Shown piece by piece: positions 34,248 through 45,100 of a stretch of 64,000 nucleotides of DNA. Origin of the DNA: Polytrichum commune (taxonomy: Eukaryota; Streptophyta; Polytrichopsida; Polytrichales; Polytrichaceae); the NCBI GenBank assembly GCA_950295325.1, contig OX485807.1, forward strand, positions 22,599,666 to 22,663,665, written 5' to 3'. Each line of letters starts with the position of its first letter. Within the stretch, counting starts at the first letter, position 1. The notes beneath the pieces are model-generated. The model saw nothing but the letters and a program-made list of their open reading frames with translations, was not told the origin of the DNA and did not search any database. The position numbers were made by a program, and so were the translations under genes.

Positions 34248-34848
34248 CAGTCTACCCTCTATAAATGTTAACCCTCGGGAGTGGATCAAAGTTAACATTT
34301 ATAGAGGTGTTAACAGTTAACAATTATAAAGTTACTTTTTTGAGCAATATACAAATCTTAACATTTATAAATATAAGCAATTGTGAAGAGTCCTTGTGAG
34401 AGAATACCATTCATAAAATTGCAAACCCAATCAAAACTTTATTCAATATCAAGTTTAGAAATCACGGGTGAAGTATGAATCAATGGTTCTTTGGTGAGAT
34501 TCATCTGCATGCACAACTTGCAAATATTTCTCAATCTGCACCAACAAACCCACATACTTGGACACATCACATGAACGTGATTCCATGTACCTTCTAATGG
34601 TACCAAAACTAGATTGCAAGTCACTATAAGATGGAATGGGTTCCACCTCACACTCCTCTATGATCCATATTATGGTTGTATTTCATTCGTTAACATTTAT
34701 AGAGTCAAATTTACAAAGAAGGGAGTACCATTTTGTTAACAGTTAACACGTTTAACATTTATAGTGTGCAATATGTGGGGAGTAGAAGAAAGTTCACATT
34801 TAGAGAGGGTTAACACTTATAGGTGTAACATTTATAGAGGGTGGACTG
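34248..34848 (-). mobile_element. Non-autonomous pogo-type element, CAGTC TIRs
   Basis: A 601-bp element. The left TIR is CAGTCTACCCTCTATAAATG and the inverted right TIR is CAGTCCACCCTCTATAAATG; both continue TTA. TA lies on both sides (34246-34247 and 34849-34850). Subterminal TTAACATTTATAGAG motifs repeat several times at both ends in both orientations, as expected of transposase binding sites. It encloses the relic of a pogo transposase C terminus on the - strand. Confidence 0.85.
34455..34664 (-). pseudogene. Pogo transposase relic, C-terminal tail
   Basis: A - strand frame, open from about 34664 (upstream residues IIEECEVEPIPSYS) to a stop at 34455. The pattern is a Leu-rich helix with TIRRYMES, then LLVQIEKYLQVVHA, then a terminal QRTIDSYF. 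It matches the C-terminal tail of plant pogo-like/CENP-B-derived transposases, where a helix pair ends in RQTTI-x-x-(Y/F)F. This is recognition from family pattern only. There is no catalytic core upstream, so it is a dead remnant in an internally deleted element. Confidence 0.6.
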
Positions 34849-34964
34849 TAATTCCCCCACCGCTCTTCTCCTTCTCCTCCTTCTTATTACAGCAGCAGGA
34901 GCAGCAACCCCACCCCACTCGTCCCGCCCACTGCCCGGGAACAACTACCGGTGGTTCGTTGCAC

Positions 34965-36610
34965 ATGAACCGGTTGAGTTTGAGAGGAAATAACCACCGG
35001 GTGAAGTTGGAGACTTCCGGAAGGAGAATTACCGGTCGTTCGAGAGGAATCGGTAGAAGAATATACCCCAAGTGAATGAAGAAGCAAAACCGGAAGACGA
35101 TGTCAAACATGTAACCGGTTGGGTTTAGAATCACATGGATCTTGACCGACGACTATATATATATGCCCAAACACTTCCCATCACCAGTGCCCAGGAAGGA
35201 AGTTTTTGGGCATATAAGATGCATGTGATTCTAAATCCAACCGGATACATGTTGGCATCAGTGATCGGGGAGATGTTTTGGGCATAATCGGTTGAGATCC
35301 TAATGTTTGCAAGTCCAACTGGTTCCATGTTGACATCCTTCGGTTTTCCTTCATTAAAATTGGGGTGTATTCTATAAATCCTCCTAAAACGATCGGTACT
35401 TTTCCTGCAGTCTTCAACTGCAACCGCTTATTTCTCAAACTTAACCGGTTCATCCGTAACTAACCACCGGTCCTCCCCGATCATAGGTTGGCATCATCTT
35501 CCGGTTTGGCTTCGTCATTCATTTGGGGTACATTCTTCTATGGGTTCCTCTAAAAGGATCGGCAATTCTTCTCCAACTTCAACCGGTGGTTATCTTTTCT
35601 CAAACTCGACCGCGTTCATCGGTAACAAGCTGCCGGTTCTTCTTCTCCCCGGTCAATGGTTTGGTTTGCGCTCTTTCGTTCATTAATGTAGATGCATTAT
35701 GTGGGATGGTGATGAGGTTAACCATGTATGCAGATGCCATTTGGGATGAATTAGGGCTCCCTGCATAATATGTGAGAGATGTGTAGGGAGGGTTGTGTGT
35801 AATGGGACCAACAACCAGGGTCCTCTCCCCGCAAATTTGGGCTTCTTTGGAACAATCTCATCCAATTTGCACTTTTCTACAATCAAAAGCCCCATGGGGG
35901 CCTTATGGTCCTTTAGGGGTTAACCTAACCTCTTCCCTACTTCTTTTTGGCTAAGTTACAGCAACTTAGTTATAGATGAAGCAGTTGAGTTTGAGAAATG
36001 ACCGACCGGTCGAGGTTTAAGGGTTCAAGAAAATTATTACCCTTCACAAATGGAGCGGTTGAGTTTTCGAAATAAGTTGTTGAAGATGACAACATTGGGA
36101 AAATAGTATGATGTTTAAAAGAATCTTGATTTTTTCCAAGTCCGACCGGTTACATGTTGAGCTCGTTTTGGTTTTTCCTTCATTAGATCGAGGTGTATTC
36201 CATGAATCCCTCTAAAGTGATGAATGCTTTTTTCTGGACCCCTAAACCTCAACTGGTTATATCTCAAATTCAATTATATGGTTGCAATGTAAGATGAGTG
36301 GCAGCTTTTCTTGGGTTCGCATTTGCATCCTGGACGAAGACCACATTTTGTTTTTGAATGCAAATGCAAATCCGGGAATGACTAGGCTTGCTCTACACTA
36401 AGTTAGTTGCAGATGAACCCCTTGAGTTTGATTAATAACCGGTTGAAGTTCAAGACTTCGTTCAGGGAAATTACCAATTAGTTTAAGAGAGCACTATGGG
36501 ATATACCTCAAATCAATAAGGGGGAAACCCTAATGATCAAAACATGTAATCGGTTGGACTTGGAAACACTGGGGCTTTGATGGATTCTGCCAAATATCTC
36601 CTCCGGACAC
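34965..36610. repeat. Cluster of ACCGGTT-family repeats, both orientations
   Basis: Copies at about 34965-35200 (+), 35185-35480 (-), 35480-35680 (-), 35985-36270 (a + and a - part) and 36405-36610 (+). Shared ordered blocks are ACCGGTTGAGTTTGAGAA, GGTTGAAGTTCGAGACT, a TTTTAGAGGAAT-like block, AATATACC, AACATGTAACCGGTTGG and CCAAAAACTTC. The + and - copies around 35190 form a long inverted repeat. No coding signal was seen. Confidence 0.65.
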
Positions 36611-39600
36611 TACTATGCTAAATATTGTATTTTAGCCATCACTTACTATTTGGAGTTACACGATGCTATATCTTTTAGCTATTATTGTAAATTTTTACCG
36701 AGTAAAGGTGTTAATGTTCGTCCAAACAACCAATTTGACCCCTCCCTCCCCCCCCCCCCCACCCCTCCTGCCATCGATCCCACTCTATGTCATTCTCATC
36801 AAGGATTTTATTAACCTATTAATCCTTTTGTGGAAAATTGAGATAATTCAATGTTCAATTTGTTTTCTTGACAATTAAAGGAGTGACGTTGTTACAAATC
36901 ACTTAGAATTACATCCGTGCAGTTGAAAGCTCATTTGAACATCTATCTACAGTTGGTAACTAAATAAAATAAAATAAAAACTTATATTCTATTGTTGATC
37001 CAAATATTCATAAGCAATTCATAGTACGGTATATTTGATGAGGTAGTGTCCCAAGGTTTTAAACCAACTTCCAGACAACATAGTAGTATGAAAGACATGA
37101 AAATGGGGATTCTTGTGTAATCTATCTATCTATCTATCTATATTTTGTGTGTATGTATAGAAGTGCATGTTGTATTCCCTCGCATTCTTTGTTGCGTTTT
37201 CACCCTATTTCAATATCATTCTTCAATTAGAGAACCCCATTCGAGTAATGAAGTTATTTTAATAATTGATGATTTTTTTGAAAACATGATTGAAGATGTT
37301 GTTATCAACACTATACAAGTCTCTTGTCTCCAAAGCTTCATTGGGACTTTCCCAAGTGACAAGTTGACTTTTAAGGGTTAAAGAGACCGGTATATGTTCA
37401 ATGACATACACAATAAGGTACATGCTTAACCCTTAAGTGTTCAAGAGGCCTAAAGTGGGCCTCTCCATGCACAAAGCCATTTGTTGAGCTACATAAGGTA
37501 ATTATGTCAGAGATGACCCTATCTAAAATCAACTTATTCTTTAACTTTTTGAGTTAATTGAAAATCTCAATAATATTGAAGATTTAGGTTCAAATGCTTG
37601 AGTGCCCTTGGATACAAATACATGCTTTGCATTTTGATCATCAATGTCACACATGAATATGTTTTTATTTCTCCTTAACATAAAATAACATACAAGATAA
37701 AATTTCAAACCCCCAAACGTTGCAAAATTTATCTTAATATTCAGCGAGCTCATAGAAATCGTGTATACTTGTTGTACATTGAGCCCCTACGTCCTTTAAG
37801 AGGTGGTGGACATGAGTCAATTACCACAACTTGAAGTCACCTTGTTTGAAACGAGTGAAGCTCCTTGTCAAACCCAACTTTCTTTTCGACTTGGAGAGAT
37901 ATTAAAATCAACCGGAGGCGACACCTTGACAATGGACATAGAGTGTGGGTCTCGTGAAGCCATAACCCTAACCTTCAAGCGTCAATTGTTGATCCTAACA
38001 ATTGCATGGCATAATTTGTTCTCTCAAAGACATGTCAAGGTTGTATACTCATCCACCATGTAATGGGCATGCGTCTTGTTATTTCATAAACGCCCTCCCT
38101 AGCTAGTTCAAGGCATGTATTATGCTTCTATAAACATCCGACGAGGGGCCAATTCCTAAATCCATCCATTGTTTTGAAATTTTGTGTGCTCATTTTAAGC
38201 GGGATAACTTAGGGTCATCATGCCAAGGCAATAGATTACCAAGGACATTTCTCCAAGCGACTTGATGGGCTGAGTCACATTACTTGGATGACAAGAAGAT
38301 ATGACCCCACCCTTCCCTTTTGTTTTCGATGAGATGGGTGGGTGTCCAAATGGTCCCAAGGGTCTATATTACCATAGTACACAGACAAGTTCGGCACTGC
38401 TTAATTAGTGGTTTTTGTTTGTTTGGGAAACGTCACATTTAAATGGGTAAATCTGTTTATTATAAACCCTGTTTTGAATGAAAAGATTTGGGATTTCAAA
38501 GACTTTTGAATTGTCCTAAACGATTTTCCAAAAGTAAGATGAATATTCAACACTGACTGCCAAACTTATCCTTGTTCTACAAATACAAGAATGGTAAAGA
38601 AAGAGAGACAAATGACTCTGACTTTGAATTTATATGTAATCCCGAAACAGGTATTACGAGAATTAGAGGGCTCCCGACGACTACTCCCTCCTTTTGCAGG
38701 TGAATAATGCCTTGAACGGGTGAAGACAAACAAGCTGACTGGCACCTATCTCTCCCAAGGGCAAGCCCCTAGGTTCCCCACATGGTTGGTTGGAAACATG
38801 TGGTTCACCCAGATAACCCCCACTACGATTCAGTGGATCATAGGTGATAGGGTGCACCAAACATACGATTATATTTGTATCCCTGACTTTTGTCAACCCC
38901 CTCTACACAACCAGTCACTCATCCAAGGGCAAGACGACCGTGGAAACTCATCGTCACGAGTCTTCATCCATGGGAAGCACGATCTCATTCATAGTTCCCC
39001 AACACTTTGTCCGTGAGCCGATTATGACCAATAACCATCAAGAGAGGACGGTGGATGACTCACCACACCCCCCTTAGGGTAGTTGTCTAGTCCGTCCATG
39101 AATCCAATTCGGGCCTTAAGATCGGTATCTCACTTGTGACATCGGTGTTCACATCCGTCAGTAATAGGTCACCTTCACGGGTACATTAGAGATCTCACAA
39201 ATCTACTTGATACAACCCTCTCGTTAACACCACCCCCCCCCCCCACCCCTAGTTGATTTTGGCCATCTTTCTCCACCGGCCCACTCACTTGATGGTGGGG
39301 GGTCACTTACGTAGTTTTACATGGCAATGACACACCCCACCCTTCCTTTGGCTTCGTAACACCCTTTCAAAAGCTCCCAAGGCCCCTCCCTTGTTACCCC
39401 AATCCACAACTTCAAGCCCGTGTGTTGCGAAACGCCACGTCAATGTAATAATGAGAAGGTAGGTACGTGGGTGTTATTTGGCCCGTCTTCTTCATCGGGC
39501 CCCTATATGTTTGATCGGTATGTGGTTCGGTGAGGATCAACAAGCAAACACGATCGTAACGACACGTGCTTAAAAGAGATTGGACTACGTCTTCGAATAC

Positions 39601-39655
39601 TATTAACTATTCTATGCTCAACAAGGAACACGATCGGAAGGACCTAATATATTTA
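36611..39655. other. Intergenic with (TCTA)n microsatellite
   Basis: No gene seen. A CTAT tetranucleotide run lies at about 37118-37141. About 36610-36700 resembles the start of the segment at 29740-29900. About 39520-39655 is the lead-in to the tandem array. Short open frames (37145-37381, 37803-38063, 38720-39016) show no recognised domain. Confidence 0.4.
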
Positions 39656-40200
39656 GTTAAGGAGTCAACAAATGTGGACTTTCAATAATCGTAACTAAAT
39701 TAGATGAGGTCCAATTTCCAGTCCGATTACTATGAATGCTTTGTCCATATTAGATTTGCTAATGCGACACAAGCATGGACGACATATGTATTCAGTTAAG
39801 GAGTCAATAAATGTGCACTTTCAATAATCGTAACTAAATCAAACGAGGTCCAATTTCCAATCCGATTATTGTCGATGCTTTGTCCTTATTAGATTTGCTA
39901 ATGCAACACAAGTTTGGAGGACCTATGTATGCAATTAAGGAGTCAACAAATGTGCACTTTCAATAAACGTGACTAAATCAGAGGAGGTCCAATTTCCAGT
40001 CCAAGTACTGTCGATGCTATGTCCTTATTAGATTTGCTCATGCAACACAAGTCTTGAAAACCTATGTATTCAATTAAGGAGTCAACAAATGTGCACTTTC
40101 AATAATCGTAACTAAATCAAAGGAGGTCCAATTCCTAGTCCGAGAACTGTCGATGCTTTGTCCTTATTAGATTAGGTTTGCTAATGCAACACAAGTTTTG
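39656..40200. repeat. Tandem array, four units of about 139 bp
   Basis: Unit starts (GTTAAGGAGTCAACAAATG or variant) lie near 39656, 39795, 39934 and 40073. Each unit continues ACTTTCAATAATCGTAACTAAAT, split by small changes, then GGTCCAATTTCCAGTCCGA, TCGATGCTTTGTCC, TTATTAGATTTGCTAATGC and AACACAAG. A partial fifth end follows. The units are much more alike than those of the related array at 3400-4390. Confidence 0.85.
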
Positions 40201-40524
40201 TTGTGTGAATGTAGTTGGTAGAGAAGTTGGGGTTGTGAAATGAAACCGCATAAACACCCATATACCTTACGATGATGGTGCCTCATGCATGGCCGGGGGC
40301 GGGGTCTCACAATCCCAAACCATGGATATCTCTCCAAGTGATGGGGTCACATGACTTGGATTGTGAAAAAAAAGCTTACCGGTCTCTCACTTCCGATGCG
40401 ATGGGATTGGGGGGGGGGGGGGGTCCTTGTAACGGTGGTTCACATCGCCTTTTGTTCCCGCCAAAGTATAAGGTTGTGTCCGGTAACCCGGCTTATGCCT
40501 CTCAACCCTTCTACTCATCAAACG

Positions 40525-40760
40525 GGGAGAACCGGTTCATTGAACCGGTGATTAGTTACAGATGAACCGGTTGAGTTTGAGGAATAACCGGTGGAAGTTC
40601 GAGACTTTTTGGAGAATTATCAATCATTTTAGAGGAATCTATAGAATATACCACACATGAATAAAAGTAACGCCGGAAGATGTCAACATGTAACCGGTTG
40701 GATTTAGAATCACTAGGACTCTTGACCGACTATGTCCAAAAACTTCCTGGGCACTGCTTC
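40525..40760 (+). repeat. ACCGGTT-family repeat
   Basis: A well-preserved copy running from ACCGGTTCATTGAACCGGTG through GATGAACCGGTTGAGTTTGA, CATTTTAGAGGAATCTATAG and AACATGTAACCGGTTGGA to TTGACCGACTATGTCC. Confidence 0.7.
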
Positions 40761-42647
40761 TACTTGATCCCTGGAGGACCATAAGGCCATGTTTGGCTTT
40801 TTGAACATTCCTTTACGATTCGATTCACTTACTTTGTTTCAAAGTCCAATAGTGATTTATAAACATGAGGGGGTTGGTCTTGCAAGGCTTAATCTTCTGG
40901 TCAAAAGTAAAATCTTTCAATAGTGATTTTCTATGTTTTACCTATCACAAACGTGGCGACATGTTGGATTTTTTGGACATGTTTTTAGACATTTGGGAGG
41001 CATTTTCGCGTTGAGGCAAGGAGATGTCAACTTGTCCAATTAGAATTAAATTAGACCCAAAAATTTGGAATTTTTTCTTTACTTGTTTCTAAATATATGC
41101 ATCTTCTTATCTACTGCTTGGGATTTTGATATTTGAGAAATGTGTTTTCTACAGTATAAATTTCTCAAAGAAACCCATATTTGACATGTGCTCAAAGCAA
41201 GTCTAGGGAACCATAGTAAATAAACTCCCAACGCAAAATCATCTTTTTGTAGATGGGCTAAACTCACATGCAGAGGTCTAGAAGGAAAGAAATCACCTCA
41301 AAAATAATAATACAACCATCGAGAATGTAACACCAACCAAAAACTAGACTCGGATACCTCCCGCATTATCACATCATTGGGATTTGCACGGTCTAATCTT
41401 GACGGTCAAAACACTCTCAAATGATATAAGAATAAAGTATCGTCGCCCTCAATACTGCTATATCCAACCGATGAGGACGATTTGAGAAACATCCTAAACT
41501 ATCACCCACTTTAACATCCCCAATTGAAAACGTGAAAATTGTTGTCAATTCTACTTCAGTGCATGTGGTCCTTTAGGGGTTCACTTGTCACATATACCGA
41601 AAACGAACATTGATTGATTAAAAAAACCAACACGACTTAGTACAATCATATGTTTGGAGGGTTTTGTTTCATATATACGACAATGATACATAATGTTGAT
41701 TCGGTTCCGTCTATCAGAACCCTTAAAGGTTCAAGAGGGCCGTTTTGAGCTTCGTGCACCAAGTACAATATGATTGTCATGCTTGTATGCCACAAAAATT
41801 TATGTTGACATCCCATTGATGCATGTAAAGGTCAATCCCCTTTTGAGACCTAGCAACTAGTAGCTCCCTTGTGTGTTATGAGATGCTCCCACTAGTCAAT
41901 ATTTGTAGATGCACCCTAAGTTAATTCATCTTCACCAATGCCAAAATTCAACCTCCGTGTGGCTATCAACCACTGTAAGAATGACACGTGGCTAAATTTG
42001 AGGGAGATTTGCTCTTCTTTGTCGCAATAGAGAGAGCAATCTACGGTAATATGGCGGCCTCGTGCATTAGGGACCTCACGACCCTATTGACCACCTTTGG
42101 TAGTCTCCTAGTAGATCAACTTACAAATACCATGACCATTTCTCCATGACTTGATGGGGTCACATGCATGACTTGATTAGCAAACAACTTGCAAACCATT
42201 TATTTTTCCCCTTAATTGACCTCCGATGTTTCCCACATTATTTACCATATCATACATTTGGGATTTTGGTAAATGTATGATAGTGGTATATGATGTTGGT
42301 TTAGGACCACATGTTGGATTTGAGCAGGCTTGCCTTAACCCTAACACTTAATCCTTGTGTGTTGTGAAATGTTCCCATCCATCAATAGTATAGCACGATC
42401 ACACATTAGAGACCTCGCCAACCCATTGTTCACATCTTTGATCGGCTCTAACAATAATTAATTTATATTTCTTCAAGTGACTCGGATGGGGTCACTTGAC
42501 TTGGGTGACAAACAAAGTTCTCATCCACCCTTCCATTCCTTTCCTTCCCTTTCCCCTTTGTGAAACCCCGCTTTGATTTTGGCCTTGTATTATGCGCGGC
42601 TTGTTATAGGTTTCCCAACAAGTTGTTCACGACTTGTTGTATCCTTC
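40761..42647. other. Intergenic, no gene seen
   Basis: AT-rich sequence with only short frames, none recognised. Confidence 0.45.
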
Positions 42648-42654
42648 CATTATT

Positions 42655-43173
42655 CCCCCGCCCCACCTGACTTTACCAAATAACCAAAGTCTTTCCTAGA
42701 AACCGGGTAAAGCTCCCTCGGTTATAGGGGAGGCATCCGGCTATCCCAATGCACTTACAAGAACTTGCTCCGGAGATTTTTCAGTAGGTTTTAGTTAAGT
42801 AGCTTTCACACATGTTCATGGTTTTATCTACCAAGCAATGAATGTTGGATAGTTTTTGTCCCATCCCCAAATGCGTTACTACTCATCTATCTTACCATCG
42901 GGTTTTTGTTAATGGAGCTCCTCGTGCCCTCATATCGAAGACTAAAAAGCAACCAATCACAAGGACGGGAGGCGACACTTTTGAAGGTCCTATATTCTTG
43001 CTTCATGTCTAGGTACCGATGGGAAGGTTGATGCCTGAGACTTAAAACATCCACTCTTAAACCATGCCACATCATTTGCCAAGTAGGCTCAACACTAGAT
43101 AATGTTGATGGTGTGAAGGCCGGGTTGTTAGAACCCAACTTTTAGGCTTCGCTAAAGTCGGGTGGGGAGGGGG
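42655..43173. mobile_element. Intact G-rich-TIR DNA element, 7-bp direct flank
   Basis: A 519-bp element. The left end is CCCCCGCCCCACCTGACTTT. The inverted right end is CCCCCTCCCCACCCGACTTT, about 19 matches in 21. CATTATT occurs directly outside both ends (42648-42654 and 43174-43180). The 7-8 bp direct repeat suggests hAT or a related class, but the superfamily is uncertain. It is the uninterrupted relative of 29036-30537 in opposite orientation and is non-coding. Confidence 0.8.
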
Positions 43174-43307
43174 CATTATTAGTCACATAACATTAGTCAA
43201 GAGGCCACCAAAGTTGGGTGCATGGGCCGGGGAATTGGAGCTGTCAAGTTCAAGTTCTTTGCACGGACCAAGCTTTGAAGTGTGTGAAGTGGCAAACAAT
43301 GGCTCTC

Positions 43308-43751
43308 TAACCCACTTATTGTGTTTAGTGTCACCGATTCTAATTGCCTTGCTCAATACTAGTAATTGTAAACCCCGGTGTAGTGTCACCAACACTAAAT
43401 GTTAACCCCACTTTATTTGTTATTCCTTGTGATCATTTGGGGGGATTACAAATTTTGCAATTCTAGTTGCTCCCTAAGTGATTGTTTCATCCAAAATTCG
43501 ATCATCCATGATAGTATTCCATCACCAGTTTGTTCGGATGCAATTTGTTTCAACTTGTTTGTCATGCATGATGTGCAACGCAACCCAAAGATGAGCAGCT
43601 GACAAGAGAAGGTAGGGGTTTTGACCAATGGATGAACTTGTACATCATCCATGACAATATTTGTGCACTTAATCACACGAAGTGTCATCAGAAAAGTTAC
43701 CACAACGGCTTCAAATACCATATGACACAAAAGAAATACAATACTTCGTAG
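43308..43751 (-). mobile_element. Degenerate CACTAAATA-family MITE
   Basis: A reverse-oriented relative of 22388-22781. Blocks match its complement: TTTAGTGTCACC, CTTGCTCAATACTA, AATTGTAAAC, GTGTAGTGTCACC, AACACTAAATG and, near the far end, AAATACCATATGACAC. The ends are decayed, so the limits are approximate. Confidence 0.55.
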
Positions 43752-43939
43752 TTACGTTTGCGCATGGTTCACTAATGTTGTGCCCAAAAAATGATGCCTT
43801 CGTATACCAAACACACATCACAAATATGTTGCTCACCCGTTTGTAGTCCCCTAGTAGATCGGTTTTAAAAAAAACATAAGGGGGATATTTGTCCAAGTGA
43901 CTTTATAAGAGTCACATGACGGGCGGCCAACAATTTATG

Positions 43940-44095
43940 ACCCGCCCTTCCCTTCCCTCCCCTCCCCTTCCCTCCCCTTCCCATCCCTTCCCATCCCTTC
44001 CTTTCCTTTAGCTTTGCTTCCTTTAGCTTCGCTTCCTTTGCCTTTGCCCTTGCCCTTGCCTTTGCCTTTGCCTTTGCCTTTGCCTTTGCCTTGCC
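43940..44095 (+). repeat. Pyrimidine-rich and (TTTGCC)n low-complexity tract
   Basis: CCCTTCC-type repeats (about 43946-44010) pass into hexanucleotide TTTGCC repeats (about 44035-44095), just upstream of a GC-rich island. Open frames through this tract are low-complexity. Confidence 0.75.
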
Positions 44096-45100
44096 GATGG
44101 GATGCCAGGCGCAGAAGGAACCAGATAATACGTTACTCCTGAGGGCCGACGTCTGACTGTACCGGCCCGGCTATCCACCATCGCGGGCCGGGCCACCCGT
44201 TGTGGAGACCGGCACCTGGCAGCCGGTCCGTCCCGCCCGGTGTGGCCATGGCCTGGGAGGGGTGACCTCGCAGCGCGTAAGCAGACCAACGAGGAGGAAT
44301 CTTGCGAGCGCGCATCGGAAGGTGGAGGGAGCAGCGATGGCTGTTTGATAGGCTGATGAGGAGGAGAAGCGTTTGATTGTGATGAGCGAGCTTCGGCGTT
44401 GCCACCACTTCTCGCAGCACACGGCATTTAATAATCATCCGAATCATCCTCCAGCATCAGCAGCGAACATAGCAAGCATGCACGAAGACGGGCTCCTCCT
44501 GCTCCTCCTCTCCTCCTCCTAGTGTGTGTGCGCGTAAACACAGTGGTGGCAGCATGAGGGCAGTGTGGGAGTACTAGTACGGAAGGCGAGCACATCGGTG
44601 GCATGCTTATTCGGGGCGCGTTTCAGGCTGTTTGTTGCGCTTATTTCTGCTGTGCGGGCCCGGCCTTCACTTAGAAGTTAGGAGGCATTTCGGAGAGCTC
44701 ATGGCGGTATTGGCTGAGCAGTTGTGGTGGTGGTGGTGGAGGTGATCGAGGGAGCAGAGAAGGTGAAAAGGAGAGAGGGAGGGAGGGAGGAAGGAGGGCA
44801 GGAGAAGAGAGGAGGATTCGATTGGACGTGGGACGGGGGACGTGGTGGCGGTGTTGGCTTGTTTAAGGAGAAGATGCTGTGCTGTCTGCTCCGCTTAACA
44901 GGGGTTGTGTCGTGAGCCGTGCCGTGCCGTGCCGTGTCGCGTGGCGTGCGAGCTGGTGCTGGTGCTGGTGCTGCTTTGTGCTGCAGGTAGTTTGCGTTCT
45001 GTGAGTGTCGGGGAGTGTGTTTGTTGTAGGAAGCTGGTGCTGGAGCCGGCCCCTGACTCGGATCGTCGAATAGATTAAAGTTATGTGTTGTGATGACCTT
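44096..45100 (+). promoter_or_regulatory. GC/GA-rich island, probable promoter and leader start of SBP gene
   Basis: The only clearly GC-rich kilobase in the window, with many CG dinucleotides (about 44150-44430). It is followed by a purine tract of GAGGGAGG/GGAGGAAG repeats (about 44755-44818) and GTGCC/GGTGCT repeats (about 44915-44975). Such islands often mark plant promoters and 5' untranslated exons. It lies 4.3 kb upstream of the SBP start codon on the same strand, with no repeats between. The promoter role is inferred. No TATA box was assigned. Confidence 0.4.

Noticed and set aside
39656-40200. Regularly spaced repeats as a possible CRISPR-like array
   Set aside because: Whole 139-bp units are repeated with no conserved-repeat/unique-spacer structure, in a eukaryotic genome.
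44023-44427. 134-codon - strand frame in the GC-rich island
   Set aside because: Its C-terminal part is an Arg-Gln repeat read from the (TTTGCC)n microsatellite and the rest follows GC-rich composition, with overlapping frames of similar length.
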